Positions 9,316 to 23,046 of a stretch of DNA of 64,000 bases are shown here, piece after piece. The notes beneath the pieces were generated by a model that had not been told where the DNA came from, did not search any database, and saw nothing but the letters and a program-made list of their open reading frames with translations. Source of the stretch: Pontibacterium granulatum (GTDB lineage Bacteria; Pseudomonadota; Gammaproteobacteria; Pseudomonadales; Balneatricaceae); contig NZ_JASBRH010000008.1 in NCBI RefSeq assembly GCF_029961155.1, positions 170,242-234,241 on the forward strand, given 5' to 3'. Both the position numbers and the translations under genes were made by a program. Each line of letters opens with the position of its first letter. Position 1 is the first letter of the stretch.

Positions 9316-9885
9316 ATGTTGATTAGGATATTCACTGTCGCGATTTTGAGTATGCTGGCCTCCGGCTGTATGGTCTGGGTGGAAGATAAGAGCGATCTGG
9401 AGCGCTTTGTTAATAAAGAGCGCGCCCGTCCGGCGGGTCGCATAGAGCCGCTACCGGAATATAAACCCTACGAAAGCTTCGTTTATGAAGGGGCCAGCCT
9501 GCGAGAGCCATTTGTAGCCCTGCAGCCTATGCAGGCGGTGGGCACATTGACGGAAGAGAAAACAGAAGAGAAAAATTCCTTGAAACCGGACAGTGACCGT
9601 GTGAAGGGGTATCTCGAAGAGTTTTCTCTGGATGATCTGGTCATGGTGGGTACGATCAGTCGCCGCGGTAAAACTACGCTCTGGGCACTGGTAAGAGATA
9701 CCGAGAGGGCGGTGCACCGAGTGAGCGTAGGGGACTACATGGGCTTGGATCACGGTCAAATTGTATCGATAGATGAACGAAAAATTGAGTTAGTGGAGAT
9801 TGTCTCCAACGGGCGTGGCGGATGGATGAAACGCCCTCGCGTAGTTGCTTTGGATGAGCGTGGATCAGTAGCGAAGAAGAGATAA
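9316..9885 (+). CDS. pilP: Type IV pilus lipoprotein PilP
   Basis: A 189-residue lipoprotein with lipobox LASGC (Cys at about 18). A flexible proline-containing linker precedes the HR/PilP beta-sandwich, ending in VSIDERKIELVEIV. It connects the PilNO complex to the PilQ secretin. Start ATG at 9316. Confidence 0.95.
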   Translation: MLIRIFTVAILSMLASGCMVWVEDKSDLERFVNKERARPAGRIEPLPEYKPYESFVYEGASLREPFVALQPMQAVGTLTEEKTEEKNSLKPDSDRVKGYLEEFSLDDLVMVGTISRRGKTTLWALVRDTERAVHRVSVGDYMGLDHGQIVSIDERKIELVEIVSNGRGGWMKRPRVVALDERGSVAKKR

Positions 9886-9896
9886 AGGATCAGGTT

Positions 9897-12008
9897 GTGG
9901 CTAGGTTAATTGTTGAAAATCGGATGCTGAAAAGCGGTTACAGCCTGCTGGCTGGGTTCTTGCTGTCGCTGCTGATGCTCTGCATCGCACCGCTCGCTTC
10001 GGCGGAGATGCTGCTGAAAGACGCCAAGTTTGTTGCATTACCGGGAAAAAAGGTGGAGTTGCGCTTCGATTTTGATGCCCCGCCACCGCTGCCGAAAAGT
10101 TACCAGATCGATCAACCGGCACGTATCGTGATGGACCTGTTTGGTGTGACCAGCGATCTGGAAAACAAGAATCTGACGGTTGCTACCGGTGTTTTAGACA
10201 GTGTCAGCTTCGCTCAGGTTGAAGGCCGCCTGCGTATCGTGGCCAGTCTTTACGAGTCGACGGGCTACCGTGCTTTTACCGACCAGAACAGCCTGTTTGT
10301 TGTGATTGGTGAAGGGGATGCGACGGTCACCGAAAAGCGCAAACCAAGCAAGCTGGAGCAGGCGAAACTGGCCGCAAAGCCGAATCAGCCGCTGGAGCCT
10401 GAATCCACCCGTATTACCGGTATAGACTTCAAGCGTGTTGAAGAGGGGATGGGGCGTGTGGTAATCAGCCTGTCCGATGATAAGGCCGGTGTGGATATCC
10501 AGGAAGAGGGCAACAACGTTGTGGTGAACCTCTTGGGTGCCAGCCTGTCCCGTGCCCTGGAGCAGCGCGTGGACGTGCAGGACTTTGCCACGCCGGTGAT
10601 GTTTATAGACTCCATGGGGGCCGGTGAAAACACTACGGTGCTGGTGAAGCCAGGGGCAGAACCCTACAACTACCTGGCGTATCAGACCGGGACTCAATTG
10701 GTACTGGATTTCAAACCGGAGACCAGTGAGGAGGCGGAAGAGCGTAAGAAAGAACTGTTTCCATACAGTGGAGAGCCGATAGACCTGAACTTCCAGGATG
10801 TTGAACTGCGCTCAGTGTTACAGATCATAGCTGAAGTGGCTGAGCTGAACCTGGTGGTCAGCGACGAGGTGGATGGCAATATCACTTTGCGCCTGAAGAA
10901 TGTTCCATGGGATCAGGCACTGGACATTGTGCTGCGCACCGAAGGTCTGGATAAGCGTATCCTCGGTAATGTGCTGCTGGTTGCCAAGGCGGAAGAAATC
11001 GCCAAACGTGAAGAGCAGGAGCTTGAAAACAGCAAGAAAATCGAAGAGCTGGCGCCACTGCAGACCCAGTACATTCAGGTGGATTTCCGAAAAGCATCGG
11101 ACATGAAAACCCACTTGGAAGATGCCAAGTTGATCACGCCTGAGCGTGGCTTTGTAATGGCGGACGATGAGACCAACGTCCTGATGGTGCGTGATACCGA
11201 GAAGGCTTTGCAGGAGATTCGTAAGACCCTGCGTAAGTTTGACGTCGAAGTGGAGCAGGTGTTGATCGAGGCGCGTCTGGTGACCGCTCGCTCTTCCGTC
11301 ACTAAGGACTTAGGGGTGAAATGGGGCTTCGGTTACGACAACAACGATGACAACGGCTTTAAGTTGAGTAGTGATATCGGCAACGTGGTGAGTGGCGGCG
11401 CGGTAGGGCCCACAGCAGGTAACCTGATGGTTGACCTGGGGGCTACCGTGACCAATCCGTCTTCTATCGCAATTGGTATTAAGCCCGGCAGTAGCTCGCT
11501 GCTGGCTCTGGAGCTGTCGGCGCTGCAGAGTGACGGTCAGGCAGAGATCATCTCCCAGCCGAAGATTGTGACCATGAACGGTAAAACGGCAAGCATCGAA
11601 TCCGGTCGCGAGATTGCTTATCAGACCGTAGAAGATGGGGAGGTCAAAATTGAATTCAAGGATGTCGTGCTGCGTTTGGAAGTGACTCCGCGCATCAATC
11701 CTGGTGACCGAATCGCCATGGATTTGTTGATCAAGCAGGACTCTCTGGGTGAGACCACCTTCAATGGCCAGATCACTATTGATAACAACGAACTGGAGAC
11801 GGCCGTGGTGGTCCCGGACGGTCAAACTATTGTCTTGGGAGGCGTGTTCCAGAACACCACCTCCGAGGTTGTAAATAAAACTCCGTTGTTGGGTGACCTG
11901 CCGGTACTTGGCAATCTTTTCAAGAACAAAGAGAATACAGGGGTAAAAACGGAACTCCTGATCTTTATTACGCCAAAATTGATTCGGGAGTCCCTGACCA
12001 TCAACTAA
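9897..12008 (+). CDS. pilQ: Type IV pilus secretin PilQ
   Basis: The outer-membrane secretin (703 residues) through which the pilus extends. It has a signal peptide ([20 protein letters not shown]), two AMIN domains (about 40-150 and 170-270) that bind peptidoglycan, an STN/N0 domain ([19 protein letters not shown]), an N1 domain and the C-terminal secretin domain with [15 protein letters not shown] ribosome-binding AAAGGATCAG favours GTG 9897; ATG 9924 would shorten the signal-peptide n-region and is an alternative. Last gene of pilMNOPQ, 13 nt before aroK. Confidence 0.96.
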   Translation: MARLIVENRMLKSGYSLLAGFLLSLLMLCIAPLASAEMLLKDAKFVALPGKKVELRFDFDAPPPLPKSYQIDQPARIVMDLFGVTSDLENKNLTVATGVLDSVSFAQVEGRLRIVASLYESTGYRAFTDQNSLFVVIGEGDATVTEKRKPSKLEQAKLAAKPNQPLEPESTRITGIDFKRVEEGMGRVVISLSDDKAGVDIQEEGNNVVVNLLGASLSRALEQRVDVQDFATPVMFIDSMGAGENTTVLVKPGAEPYNYLAYQTGTQLVLDFKPETSEEAEERKKELFPYSGEPIDLNFQDVELRSVLQIIAEVAELNLVVSDEVDGNITLRLKNVPWDQALDIVLRTEGLDKRILGNVLLVAKAEEIAKREEQELENSKKIEELAPLQTQYIQVDFRKASDMKTHLEDAKLITPERGFVMADDETNVLMVRDTEKALQEIRKTLRKFDVEVEQVLIEARLVTARSSVTKDLGVKWGFGYDNNDDNGFKLSSDIGNVVSGGAVGPTAGNLMVDLGATVTNPSSIAIGIKPGSSSLLALELSALQSDGQAEIISQPKIVTMNGKTASIESGREIAYQTVEDGEVKIEFKDVVLRLEVTPRINPGDRIAMDLLIKQDSLGETTFNGQITIDNNELETAVVVPDGQTIVLGGVFQNTTSEVVNKTPLLGDLPVLGNLFKNKENTGVKTELLIFITPKLIRESLTIN

Positions 12009-12021
12009 CGGGCTGACCGAA

Positions 12022-12531
12022 TTGAATATCTTTCTAGTGGGGCCTATGGGTGCAGGTAAAAGCACCATAGGCCGTTTGCTTTCCCAGGAACTGAAAATGA
12101 CCTATATCGATTCCGATCGCGAGATTGAGGAGCGCGCAGGCGCTGATATCCCGTGGATCTTCGATGTTGAGGGTGAAGACGGTTTCCGGGATCGTGAAGA
12201 AGCCGTGATCGGCGAACTGTGTCAGCGCGATAATATCGTGTTGGCCACTGGTGGTGGTGCCGTGCAGCGTGATGCAAACCGTGCCCACCTGCAGGGCGGG
12301 GGGTATGTGGTTTATCTTTATACCTCGGTTGAGCAGCAGCTGGAGCGCACCGCGCGGGACAAAAACCGTCCGCTGCTGCAAACAGAGAACCCTAAGCAGG
12401 TGCTCACCGATCTGCTGGCGCGACGCGATCCGTTGTATCGCGACGTATGTGACCTGCTGGTGCGTACCGACAAGCGCCATCCCCGTTCCGTTGTGACCGA
12501 AATTATCCGAAATTACCAGCAGCGCGTATAA
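12022..12531 (+). CDS. aroK: Shikimate kinase I
   Basis: Phosphorylates shikimate to shikimate-3-phosphate in aromatic amino acid synthesis. 169 residues. P-loop GPMGAGKST at 7-15, shikimate-binding [11 protein letters not shown], and [14 protein letters not shown] segment (here [10 protein letters not shown]), with an arginine-rich lid ([10 protein letters not shown]). The best start is TTG 12022, because an ATG would remove the first strand of the P-loop fold; the ribosome-binding site is weak, so translation may be coupled to pilQ. Confidence 0.93.
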   Translation: MNIFLVGPMGAGKSTIGRLLSQELKMTYIDSDREIEERAGADIPWIFDVEGEDGFRDREEAVIGELCQRDNIVLATGGGAVQRDANRAHLQGGGYVVYLYTSVEQQLERTARDKNRPLLQTENPKQVLTDLLARRDPLYRDVCDLLVRTDKRHPRSVVTEIIRNYQQRV

Positions 12532-12559
12532 GCGCTGCCCTATCGAGCCAATCCCACCT

Positions 12560-13672
12560 ATGAGCGAAGCTATGAAAACACTGAACGTTGATCTTGGTGA
12601 TCGAAGCTACCCGATCTTTATCGGCGAAGGCTTGCTGGACCAGGGCCTGATGCGCGAGCATATCCGCGGCAAGCAGGTGATGATCGTCTCCAACGAAACG
12701 GTGGCTCCGCTTTATCTGGAACGTCTGCAGGCGAGCCTGGGCGACGGATATCAGGTGGATACGGTTATTCTGCCCGACGGTGAACAGTACAAAAATCTGG
12801 ATCAGATCAATACCATCTTTGATCAACTGTTAACCTGCCGCCATAACCGCACAACAACTCTGATTGCGCTGGGCGGCGGTGTAATTGGCGACATGACCGG
12901 TTTTGCGGCGGCGTGTTACCAGCGTGGCGTGGATTTTGTGCAGGTGCCGACAACGCTGCTGTCCCAGGTGGACTCCTCCGTGGGCGGTAAGACCGGTGTG
13001 AACCATCCGCAGGGCAAAAACATGATTGGCGCTTTTCATCAGCCGCGCTGTGTGGTGATTGATACCACGGTGCTGAATACCCTGCCTGAACGTGAGCTGG
13101 CAGCGGGCCTGGCTGAGGTGATCAAGTATGGCCTGATCTATGACGCGGAATTCCTGAGCTGGCTGGAAGCCAACATGGATGCGCTGAATAGCCGTGCACC
13201 GCAGGAGTTGATCCAGGCGATCTTCCGTTCATGTGAGGTGAAGGCAGAAGTGGTGGCACAGGATGAGAAAGAGTCTGGTATCCGTGCGCTTCTTAATCTG
13301 GGACACACCTTTGGGCACGCGATTGAAGCACACCAAGGCTACGGCCAGTGGTTACACGGCGAAGCGGTGGGGGCCGGTACTATGATGGCGACCGACCTGT
13401 CACACCGCCTGGGGTGGATCCCTCAAGCGGATGTCGACCGCGTGCGTATGATTTTGGAAGCGGCCAAGTTGCCGGTGATTGCTCCGGACAACATGAGCGA
13501 AGACGACTTCAAAAACCTGATGGCTGTGGATAAAAAGGTGATTGATGGCCAGTTGCGCCTGGTGTTGCTCAAGCAACTGGGCGAAGCAGTGGTTACGGCT
13601 GACTTCCCGGCGGCGCTGTTGGAAGAAACGCTGGCCGCTGGTGAACAGTTGGGTCGCTCTGACAACGCCTGA
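12560..13672 (+). CDS. aroB: 3-dehydroquinate synthase
   Basis: Converts DAHP to 3-dehydroquinate, the second step of the shikimate pathway, using NAD and a divalent metal. 370 residues. Motifs: LPDGEQYK, the nucleotide-binding [29 protein letters not shown], and metal ligands in [13 protein letters not shown] and [11 protein letters not shown] plus a later His (WLHGEAV). Two ATGs, 12560 and 12572, are possible; neither has a strong Shine-Dalgarno. It follows aroK in the usual order. Confidence 0.95.
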   Translation: MSEAMKTLNVDLGDRSYPIFIGEGLLDQGLMREHIRGKQVMIVSNETVAPLYLERLQASLGDGYQVDTVILPDGEQYKNLDQINTIFDQLLTCRHNRTTTLIALGGGVIGDMTGFAAACYQRGVDFVQVPTTLLSQVDSSVGGKTGVNHPQGKNMIGAFHQPRCVVIDTTVLNTLPERELAAGLAEVIKYGLIYDAEFLSWLEANMDALNSRAPQELIQAIFRSCEVKAEVVAQDEKESGIRALLNLGHTFGHAIEAHQGYGQWLHGEAVGAGTMMATDLSHRLGWIPQADVDRVRMILEAAKLPVIAPDNMSEDDFKNLMAVDKKVIDGQLRLVLLKQLGEAVVTADFPAALLEETLAAGEQLGRSDNA

Positions 13673-13683
13673 GGATCAATTTA

Positions 13684-15537
13684 GTGAGTGACGGACAATC
13701 CGTAATGACCACGCTAAGCAACACCGCGTATTATGAGCCGGAGTCGCGCCTGCAACTGGTCGATAAAGTCCGTCACCTGATCCGCTTTTCCGATTTCCTT
13801 CTGCTGCTGACTGGCGAAAACGGTGTGGGTAAAACCACCCTGCTGAAGCAGATCTCTCCCTCAACCGCTGATAACAGTGTTCATGCCTGTCTGATATCGG
13901 TGCTGGATGGCCTGTCATTGGGCACCTTGTTGTCTGGCTTGTTGGCCCAGTTGCCGAGCCACGGTAATTTTATCGACAACGATCAGGGTAAGCTTGAAGC
14001 GCTGAACGAACAGATCAAGGTGACCCGTGATCATGGCCAACGCCTGCTGATCATGGTGGACGATGCGGATCGCTTGTCCGACGAAGCCTTGGACCTGCTG
14101 ATCAACCTGCAGCTGGCGCATGATAACAACGATGGCACCGCCCCTCAGTTGTTGCTGGTGGGGCAGCCGGAGCTGGCTGAACGTCTGGAAAACAGCCGCT
14201 GGCTGGACGCACTGGCGGGGCGTTACCATCAGTTGCCGCTGGAACCTTTTGCCGATGAAGAGATGAAGGAGTTTGTCCTGCAGGCGGTGCCGGGTGCGCG
14301 CATGATGTCCGAAAAAGATATCAATGCGATGGTTAAGCGTTCCGGGGGCTTTCCGGGGCATTTGAGCGGCGGTGCTCCCGCGAAGGCTAAACCGACAAAG
14401 AAACCAAAAGCGCAAAAAACCGACAAGGCTCCAAAGACGTTGCCGCCCGCGGCACAGGAGGCGCCTGGCGGACGTCGGGCGTTTCCACTCCCGCCATTGC
14501 ATATGGGCGGCATAGCGCTTCTGTTGATTATGATCACCATTGCTGCAGCCTGGACCTTCGCCCCGGATGAGGCGCCAATCGTAACAGTTGATGCGGGCAG
14601 CAAACGGGTTAAAGTACCGCTTCATCTCTCTGTTCCCGGGCAGTCTAAAACGCTTGAGGTGTCTGAGCTGGATAAGCGTCTGGCTGAGCAGGAGGTGCGT
14701 CTGACGCAGGAGCCCGTCGCACCGGTTGCGGTTGCGCCGACACTGAATCCGGAGCCGGTGCTCACCGTTCAGGAAGCGGAGCCTCAGGCCGAGGTGCGGG
14801 CGGAAAGCAAGGTTGCAACGCCACCACAACAGCCTGAACCAGAGTTTGTATCAGTTATGGCTCAGTCGGAAATAGACACGCCAGCGTCTCTCAACGTGAA
14901 GGGCGGAGTGGTTGCTGACACTCCGGTTGAACCCGCCAGCGCGAAGGCGGAACGACCAAGAGAGCCAAAACCTGGTAAGCCGATTGTCGTAACACCGAAG
15001 GGTGTTACCCAGGAGAAACCAGCAGCGCAGACAGTGATAGTGTCAGCCGCTATAGAAGAGAAGACACCTGGACCGGAATCGGTTGCGATTACCGCCCCAA
15101 AACCGGCTGCGGCAACAATGCCGAAGGTTGTGGATCGCTCCGAGCCAGTACAAAAGCCGCTAGAGAAAGCGCCGGTAAAGCCTGAAAAACAGGCCGACGT
15201 TGCGTTGTCCGAAGGTCAGGTGCCGCGCAGTGCCCGAATTCTTGCCGATGAGAAGTTGCTGCTGGCCGAACCGGCGGGCAATTATACTCTGCAGTTACTG
15301 GGTGCGCGTGAGAAATCCAGCACTGAGCGTTTTGTGAGAACATACGCAGATCAGGACGGTTTGCGGGTCTTTGCCACCCTTTTTAAAGGTAAGCCGTGGT
15401 ACGTAGTTGTGTACGGCTCTTATGCTGATCGAAAACAGGCGACAAATGCGGTTTCAGGTCTCCCTCAGGGTCTTAAAAAGCTGCGTCCATGGGCACGAAG
15501 CATGAAAGGTATCCATAGCGACATCCGCAAACGTTAG
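13684..15537 (+). CDS. damX: DamX-like AAA ATPase and SPOR-domain cell-division protein
   Basis: A 617-residue protein with three parts. Residues 1-220 are an ExeA-type AAA ATPase (P-loop GENGVGKTT; Walker B LLIMVDDADRL). A basic linker and a single membrane segment (about 275-297) follow. A long Pro/Glu/Ala-rich periplasmic linker leads to a C-terminal SPOR domain (YTLQLLGAREKSS...) that binds denuded septal peptidoglycan. DamX localises to the division septum in E. coli; the same aroB-damX order is kept there. GTG start at 13684 with GAGGA upstream. Symbol given by synteny and architecture. Confidence 0.82.
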   Translation: MSDGQSVMTTLSNTAYYEPESRLQLVDKVRHLIRFSDFLLLLTGENGVGKTTLLKQISPSTADNSVHACLISVLDGLSLGTLLSGLLAQLPSHGNFIDNDQGKLEALNEQIKVTRDHGQRLLIMVDDADRLSDEALDLLINLQLAHDNNDGTAPQLLLVGQPELAERLENSRWLDALAGRYHQLPLEPFADEEMKEFVLQAVPGARMMSEKDINAMVKRSGGFPGHLSGGAPAKAKPTKKPKAQKTDKAPKTLPPAAQEAPGGRRAFPLPPLHMGGIALLLIMITIAAAWTFAPDEAPIVTVDAGSKRVKVPLHLSVPGQSKTLEVSELDKRLAEQEVRLTQEPVAPVAVAPTLNPEPVLTVQEAEPQAEVRAESKVATPPQQPEPEFVSVMAQSEIDTPASLNVKGGVVADTPVEPASAKAERPREPKPGKPIVVTPKGVTQEKPAAQTVIVSAAIEEKTPGPESVAITAPKPAAATMPKVVDRSEPVQKPLEKAPVKPEKQADVALSEGQVPRSARILADEKLLLAEPAGNYTLQLLGAREKSSTERFVRTYADQDGLRVFATLFKGKPWYVVVYGSYADRKQATNAVSGLPQGLKKLRPWARSMKGIHSDIRKR

Positions 15538-15614
15538 TCCTTTATAAACAATCACTTGCCTCTTTTTCGGGATGGTTTTCAGGGCCATTTCGAGCCCTCC
15601 TGCTTGTCTAAAAT

Positions 15615-15643
15615 TTGTTCTTCTAGAGCTTCGTGTGTAAAAT
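15615..15643 (+). promoter_or_regulatory. Predicted promoter of gltB
   Basis: TTGTTC (15615-15620), a 17-bp spacer and TAAAAT (15638-15643), about 90 bp before gltB in a 194-bp intergenic region. Assigned by consensus. Confidence 0.45.
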
Positions 15644-15731
15644 GGCTTCCCCTTTTTGTCTGCACTGCGCAACTGCAGCATAAGGGGCATTACGTAAGAT
15701 ATTGATTATAAAGAATTTTGAGTGAGGGCTT

Positions 15732-18700
15732 ATGAGCAAGGGTCTTTATCGCCCCGGCGAGTTTAAGGATAACTGTGGCTTTGGCCTTATGGCACATATG
15801 CAGGGCCAGCCTAGCCACGATCTGCTGGAAAAAGCGATTGAAGCACTGGCCTGCATGACTCACCGAGGCGGTATCGCTGCTGACGGTAAGACAGGTGACG
15901 GTTGTGGCCTGTTGATGCAGAAACCTGACGGTTTCCTGCGCACCGTAGCAAAAGAAGAGCTGAATACCGAACTGGGTGAGCAGTACGCTGTAGGCATGGT
16001 TTTCCTGCCACGAGACGCCGCGTCCGCTCAGGCAGCTCGCGATGCTGTAAATGCAGCGCTGGAAGCTGAAGGTCTGGGAGTAACAGGTTGGCGTGTGGTT
16101 CCAACTGATGATAGTTGTCTGGGGCCTATCGCCAAAGACACCTTGCCTCAGATTGAGCAGGTATTTATCGCAGACGGTGGCAAAACCGAGCGCGAATTTG
16201 GTATTAGCCTGTATGTCGCTCGTCGTAAGGCCGAGATCGCAATGTCTGCCGACGAAGATTTCTACATTGCCAGTCTTTCCGACAAGGTCATCTCCTACAA
16301 AGGCCTGACCATGCCGGTTGACCTGCCAGTGTTCTTCAAAGATCTGGCAGACCCACGCCTGGAAACCGCGGTGTGTACGTATCACCAGCGTTTCTCTACC
16401 AACACGGCACCGCGCTGGCCGCTGGCTCAGCCGTTCCGCTTCCTGGCGCACAACGGTGAGATCAACACGGTTGAAGGTAACCGTAACTGGGCGAAAGCGC
16501 GTGCGAGCAAGTTCAAGACCGAGCTGCTGCCAAATCTGGATGAACTGCAGCCGATCGTAAACACCACCGGTTCCGACTCCTCCTCCATGGACAACATGCT
16601 GGAGTTCCTGCTGGTCGGTGGCGTGGATATCTACCGTGCGGTACGTATGATCGTGCCACCGGCATGGCAGAACGTAGATACCATGGATTCCGAACTGCGT
16701 GCATTCTACGACTACAACTCCATGCACATGGAGCCGTGGGACGGCCCTGCCGGTATGGTAATGACCGACGGTCGATACGCCGTATGTATGCTTGACCGCA
16801 ACGGGCTGCGTCCATCCCGCTGGGTGATGACCAAGCAGGGTTACATCTGTACCGCATCTGAGATCGGTGTGTTCGATTACCAGCCAGAAGATATTGTGGC
16901 ACAGGGCCGTGTAGGTCCAGGCCAGATCCTGGCAATCGATACGTCCAGCGGTGAAGTACTGCACACCGAAGATGTGGACAACCGCCTGAAGAAGGCACAG
17001 CCATACAAGAAATGGCTGAAAGAAAATGCCATGCGTCTGGAACAGACCATGAACCTGACTGAGGAGTCCCGCTCCTTCCGTGATATGTCTCCGGAAGAAG
17101 TGAAGACCCACATGAAGATGTTCCAGGTGACTTTCGAAGAGCGCGACCAGGTCCTGCGTCCACTGGGTGAAACCGGTATGGAAGCGGTAGGTTCCATGGG
17201 TGACGACAAGCCGATGGCGGTTCTGTCCAGCCGTGTGCGTTCCGTTTACGACTACTTCCGTCAGCAGTTCGCGCAGGTAACCAACCCGCCGATCGACCCG
17301 CTGCGTGAAGCGATCGTAATGTCTCTGGAAACCTGTATCGGTGCCGAGCAGAACGTCTTCGAAGAGACGCCGCAGCATGCTCGTCGTGTGATTCTGACCA
17401 CGCCAGTGCTGTCTGCAAGCAAGTTCCGTCGTCTGCGTGACAACGATGTTGAAGGGTTCGACGTTGAGATCATCGATCTGAACTACAATCCGAACGACAC
17501 TACTCTGGAAGACGCGATCGTTGCGATCGCGGATAAAGCCGAGCAGGCTGTCCGCAACGGCAAAGTTATCCTGGTGCTGTCCGACTCCGCAATCGCCCGT
17601 GACTGCCTACCAGTACACGCTGCGATGGCAACCGGTGCGGTACACCACCGTCTGGTAGAGAAAGGTCTGCGTTGTGATTCCAACATCGTTGTTGAGTCCG
17701 GCACTGTGCGTGACCCTCACCACTTCGCTGTCCTGTTCGGTTTCGGTGCGACCGCGGTGTATCCGTACCTGGCGTACCGCGTTCTGAACGACCTGTGCGC
17801 AAGCGGCGAACTGCCGATGGAACCGCTGGATTCCCACGAGAACTACCGTAAAGGTATCAACAAAGGCCTGATGAAGATCCTGTCCAAGATGGGTATCTCC
17901 ACTATCGCCTCTTACCGTGGTGCACAGTTGTTCGAAGCGATTGGTCTGAGCAGCGAGATCGTTGATCTCTGCTTCAAGGGCGTAACCAGCCGCATCGAAG
18001 GCGCGCGCTTTGAAGACTTCCAGTACGAGCAGGGTCTGCTGGCGCAAGAAGCCTGGACTGCGCGTAAGCCGATTCAGGCCGGCGGTCTGCTGAAGTACAA
18101 GCACGACGGTGAATACCACGCCTACAACCCGGACGTGGTACGTACCATCCACGAAGCGGTTGAGTCCGGTAACTACGCGGTCTACCAGAAGTATGCTGAT
18201 CTGGTGAACAAGCGTGGTGTTGCCACTATCCGTGACCTGCTGTCTCTGCGTAAAAACGTTAAGTCCATCTCCGTCGATGACGTAGAACCTGTTGAGAACA
18301 TCTTCAAGCGCTTCGATTCTGCTGCGATGTCTCTGGGCGCACTGTCGCCGGAAGCGCACGAAGCGCTGGCGGTAGCGATGAACGAACTGGGTGGCCGCTC
18401 CAACTCCGGTGAAGGTGGTGAAGACGAAGCCCGTCACGGCACCATGAAGCGTTCCAAGATCAAGCAGGTAGCATCCGGTCGTTTCGGTGTAACCCCTGAG
18501 TATCTGGTTAACGCCGAAGTTATGCAGATCAAAGTCGCCCAGGGCGCGAAGCCGGGTGAAGGTGGTCAGCTGCCGGGTGGTAAGGTCAACAACCTGATCG
18601 CACGCCTGCGTTACTCCGTACCGGGCGTGACCCTGATCTCGCCGCCGCCGCACCACGATATCTACTCTATCGAGGACCTGGCGCAGCTGATCTTCGACCT

Positions 18701-20189
18701 GAAACAGGTTAACCCTGAAGGTCTGGTATCCGTGAAACTGGTATCCCGTCCGGGTGTTGGCACCATCGCGTGTGGTGTGGCTAAAGCCTATGCGGACCTG
18801 ATCACCATCTCCGGTTACGACGGCGGTACTGCGGCATCCCCGCTGACCTCTATCCACTATGCCGGTTCCCCATGGGAGCTGGGTCTGTCCGATGCACACC
18901 AGTCCCTGCGTGGTAACCATCTGCGTGGCAGTGTCCGTCTGCAGACAGACGGCGGTCTTAAGACCGGTCTGGATGTGGTGAAGGGCGCGATTCTGGGTGC
19001 GGAAAGCTTTGGCTTCGGTACCATGCCGATGGTGGCGCTGGGTTGTAAATACCTGCGTATCTGTCACCTGAACAACTGCGCGACCGGTGTTGCAACCCAG
19101 AACGAGAAACTGCGTGAAGACTACTTCCGCGGTACCGTTGAGATGGTTAAGAACTTCTTCCGCTTTGTGGCAGAAGAGGCGCGTCAGTGGATGGCGCAGC
19201 TGGGTGTTCGCTCCATGGAAGAGCTGGTGGGCCGTGTTGACCTGCTGGAGATCCTGGATGGCGAAACCAATAAACAGAAGAACCTGGACCTGACCCCGAT
19301 CGTTTCCGACGGTGGTGTGCCTGCGGAATACCCGCAGACCTGTCAGGTTGAGCGTAACGAACCATACGATCCGGCAACCCTGAACCAGCAGATGCTGGAG
19401 CTGACTCAGGTGGCGATCGAAGGCAAACAGGGCGGCGAGTGGTCTCTGACCATCACAAACTGTGACCGTTCTGTAGGTGCGCGTACCTCCGGTGCCATTG
19501 CGAAAGCACACGGTAACCAGGGGATGGCGGACCAGCCGATCACCTTCAAGTTCAAAGGGCATGCAGGTCAGTCCTTCGGTGTGTGGAACGCCGGTGGTCA
19601 AAGCCTGTACCTGGAAGGTGACGCCAACGACTACGTTGGTAAAGGCATGGCGGGCGGTAAGATTGTCCTGCGTCCATTTGACGAGGTGACTTACAAGTCC
19701 AACGAAACCTCAATTATGGGTAATACCTGTCTGTACGGTGCAACCGGCGGTAAGCTGTTTGCGGCGGGCTGTGCCGGTGAGCGATTTGCAGTACGTAACT
19801 CCGGTGTCCACGCGGTCATCGAAGGTGCCGGCGACCACTGCTGTGAATACATGACCGGCGGTCTGGTCACCGTACTGGGTCCAACAGGCTACAACTTCGG
19901 TGCAGGTATGACCGGTGGTTTCGCCTACGTACTGGATCAGGAAAATACCTTTGTGGATAACTACAACCACGAGCTGGTTGAGATCCACCGCGTCCATACC
20001 GAACAGATGGAAGCGTACAAGAACCACCTGCGCTCTGTGATCATCGAGTTTGTCAGAGAGACGGGCAGCGCCTGGGGTCAGGAGATCCTGGATAACTTCG
20101 ACGACTTTATCGGTCGTTTCTGGCTGGTTAAACCAAAGGCGGCAAGCCTGGGTGACCTGCTGGACAACATGCGCAGCCGTCCTGAATAA
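15732..20189 (+). CDS. gltB: Glutamate synthase [NADPH] large subunit
   Basis: The 1485-residue GOGAT alpha subunit converts glutamine and 2-oxoglutarate to two glutamates. The N-terminal glutamine amidotransferase domain has its catalytic Cys in NCGFGLMAH (about residue 15) after a short propeptide. Central and FMN-binding synthase domains follow ([12 protein letters not shown]; the GGTAASP loop), with 3Fe-4S cysteines in [15 protein letters not shown] and a C-terminal beta-helix GXGXG domain. It works with GltD, encoded 78 bp downstream. Confidence 0.98.
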   Translation: MSKGLYRPGEFKDNCGFGLMAHMQGQPSHDLLEKAIEALACMTHRGGIAADGKTGDGCGLLMQKPDGFLRTVAKEELNTELGEQYAVGMVFLPRDAASAQAARDAVNAALEAEGLGVTGWRVVPTDDSCLGPIAKDTLPQIEQVFIADGGKTEREFGISLYVARRKAEIAMSADEDFYIASLSDKVISYKGLTMPVDLPVFFKDLADPRLETAVCTYHQRFSTNTAPRWPLAQPFRFLAHNGEINTVEGNRNWAKARASKFKTELLPNLDELQPIVNTTGSDSSSMDNMLEFLLVGGVDIYRAVRMIVPPAWQNVDTMDSELRAFYDYNSMHMEPWDGPAGMVMTDGRYAVCMLDRNGLRPSRWVMTKQGYICTASEIGVFDYQPEDIVAQGRVGPGQILAIDTSSGEVLHTEDVDNRLKKAQPYKKWLKENAMRLEQTMNLTEESRSFRDMSPEEVKTHMKMFQVTFEERDQVLRPLGETGMEAVGSMGDDKPMAVLSSRVRSVYDYFRQQFAQVTNPPIDPLREAIVMSLETCIGAEQNVFEETPQHARRVILTTPVLSASKFRRLRDNDVEGFDVEIIDLNYNPNDTTLEDAIVAIADKAEQAVRNGKVILVLSDSAIARDCLPVHAAMATGAVHHRLVEKGLRCDSNIVVESGTVRDPHHFAVLFGFGATAVYPYLAYRVLNDLCASGELPMEPLDSHENYRKGINKGLMKILSKMGISTIASYRGAQLFEAIGLSSEIVDLCFKGVTSRIEGARFEDFQYEQGLLAQEAWTARKPIQAGGLLKYKHDGEYHAYNPDVVRTIHEAVESGNYAVYQKYADLVNKRGVATIRDLLSLRKNVKSISVDDVEPVENIFKRFDSAAMSLGALSPEAHEALAVAMNELGGRSNSGEGGEDEARHGTMKRSKIKQVASGRFGVTPEYLVNAEVMQIKVAQGAKPGEGGQLPGGKVNNLIARLRYSVPGVTLISPPPHHDIYSIEDLAQLIFDLKQVNPEGLVSVKLVSRPGVGTIACGVAKAYADLITISGYDGGTAASPLTSIHYAGSPWELGLSDAHQSLRGNHLRGSVRLQTDGGLKTGLDVVKGAILGAESFGFGTMPMVALGCKYLRICHLNNCATGVATQNEKLREDYFRGTVEMVKNFFRFVAEEARQWMAQLGVRSMEELVGRVDLLEILDGETNKQKNLDLTPIVSDGGVPAEYPQTCQVERNEPYDPATLNQQMLELTQVAIEGKQGGEWSLTITNCDRSVGARTSGAIAKAHGNQGMADQPITFKFKGHAGQSFGVWNAGGQSLYLEGDANDYVGKGMAGGKIVLRPFDEVTYKSNETSIMGNTCLYGATGGKLFAAGCAGERFAVRNSGVHAVIEGAGDHCCEYMTGGLVTVLGPTGYNFGAGMTGGFAYVLDQENTFVDNYNHELVEIHRVHTEQMEAYKNHLRSVIIEFVRETGSAWGQEILDNFDDFIGRFWLVKPKAASLGDLLDNMRSRPE

Positions 20190-20230
20190 ACAGATTCGGG
20201 CGTTTTAATTAACAGGTGAAAGAGCAACGA

Positions 20231-20250
20231 GCGCCTGCCGCGGCAGGCGC
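20231..20250. repeat. Perfect 20-bp palindrome between gltB and gltD
   Basis: GCGCCTGCCGCGGCAGGCGC is fully self-complementary and lies 18 bp before the gltD start, with the gltD ribosome-binding region (TGAGGTGGG) immediately after. It has no T-run, so it is not a standard terminator. An mRNA hairpin affecting gltD translation or message processing is one reading; a protein-binding site is another. Confidence 0.7.
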
Positions 20251-20258
20251 CCAAATGA

Positions 20259-21689
<1,431 letters not shown>

Positions 21690-21704
21690 TCCGGAACGAC
21701 ACTG

Positions 21705-21732
21705 AAAAGGGCCGCTTAGAGCGGCCTTTTTT
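21705..21732 (+). terminator. Terminator of gltBD
   Basis: GGCCGCT TAG AGCGGCC with flanking A-run and TTTTTT, directly after gltD. Confidence 0.9.
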
Positions 21733-21851
21733 GTAGTTTGCGATTTGTGTATACGTTCTTTGATCTGCTTCAGAAACCAATGCGCAAGTTGCAGCGCAAT
21801 TCCTGCGCGAACTGAGTAGAATAGGCGCATTCGAATTACTTAACTGTTGGT

Positions 21852-22931
21852 ATGGCTGAAAAAATGGCTGAATTGAAAAACGATCGTTTTCTGCGAGCGC
21901 TGCTGGGTGAGCCGGTAGACGTAACCCCGGTTTGGATGATGCGTCAGGCCGGACGTTATCTACCTGAGTACCGCGCAACCCGCGCCCAGGCGGGTGACTT
22001 CCTGAGTCTGTGTAAAAACAACGAACTGGCGTGCGAAGTCACCATTCAGCCGCTGGAGCGTTACGAGCTGGACGCTGCGATTCTGTTTTCCGACATTTTG
22101 ACCATACCTGATGCGATGGGCCTGGGCCTGTACTTCGAGACCGGCGAAGGTCCGCGCTTCAAGAAGATCATCCGTACCGAACAGGACGTCGCTGATCTGC
22201 CGGTACCGAACGCTGCTAGCGATCTGGACTACGTGATGGGTGCCGTAAAAACCATCCGTCGTGAACTGAATGGCCGCGTGCCGCTGATCGGTTTCTCCGG
22301 CAGCCCCTGGACGCTGGCGACCTACATGGTTGAGGGTGGTTCCAGCAAGGATTTCCGTCATATCAAGCAGATGATGTACGCGACGCCTGAAATCCTGCAT
22401 GAACTGCTGAACAAGCTGGCACAGTCCGTCACCGACTACCTGAACGAGCAGATCCGTTGTGGTGCGCAGGCGGTGCAGATTTTCGATACCTGGGGTGGCG
22501 CGCTGAGCGGTCCGATGTACCGTGAGTTCTCCCTGAAATACATGGAGCAGATCGTATCCGGTCTGATCCGTGAGCACGATGGTCGTAAAGTACCGGTGAT
22601 CCTGTTCACCAAGAACGGTGGCCAGTGGCTGGAGCACATCGCAGATGCCGGTGCTGATGCGCTGGGTCTGGACTGGACCACCGACATCGGCAATGCACGT
22701 GCACGTGTTGGCGACCGCGTGGCCCTGCAGGGCAATATGGACCCAAGCGTGCTGTATGCACCGGAAGCCCGTATCCGTGAAGAGGTCGAGACCATCCTGG
22801 CCTCCTACGGCAGCGGCAGCGGCCACGTATTTAACCTGGGCCACGGTATCCACCAGTTCGTGGATCCGGCAGCGCCGAAAGTGTTCGTGGATGCGGTTCA
22901 CGAGCTAAGCGCCAAATATCACCAGGCGTAA
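21852..22931 (+). CDS. hemE: Uroporphyrinogen decarboxylase
   Basis: Decarboxylates the four acetate side chains of uroporphyrinogen III to give coproporphyrinogen III in haem synthesis. 359 residues from the first ATG; family members normally begin at the second (21864, MAELKNDRF), which would give 355. Signature [16 protein letters not shown] near the N-terminus and [17 protein letters not shown] in the middle. It follows gltD as in Pseudomonas but has its own terminator. Confidence 0.96.
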   Translation: MAEKMAELKNDRFLRALLGEPVDVTPVWMMRQAGRYLPEYRATRAQAGDFLSLCKNNELACEVTIQPLERYELDAAILFSDILTIPDAMGLGLYFETGEGPRFKKIIRTEQDVADLPVPNAASDLDYVMGAVKTIRRELNGRVPLIGFSGSPWTLATYMVEGGSSKDFRHIKQMMYATPEILHELLNKLAQSVTDYLNEQIRCGAQAVQIFDTWGGALSGPMYREFSLKYMEQIVSGLIREHDGRKVPVILFTKNGGQWLEHIADAGADALGLDWTTDIGNARARVGDRVALQGNMDPSVLYAPEARIREEVETILASYGSGSGHVFNLGHGIHQFVDPAAPKVFVDAVHELSAKYHQA

Positions 22932-22951
22932 ATTAAATAACAGTAAAAATT

Positions 22952-22977
22952 AAAGGGACTTATTTAGTCCCTTTTTT
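22952..22977 (+). terminator. Terminator of hemE
   Basis: AAAGGGACT TATTT AGTCCCTTTTTT: 9-bp stem with a T-run. Confidence 0.9.
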
Positions 22978-23046
22978 GAGGGCGGAGTATATCGCCCGGG
23001 CGTGCCAAGCCCCCCTTAATCTGAATAGAGTTAACGAAAGAAACAT

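Noticed and set aside
15690..19601. Two long minus-strand open frames (562 and 664 codons) opposite gltB
   Set aside because: Antisense shadows of gltB; composition rich in His, Arg and Thr with no domain, typical of reverse-frame translation.
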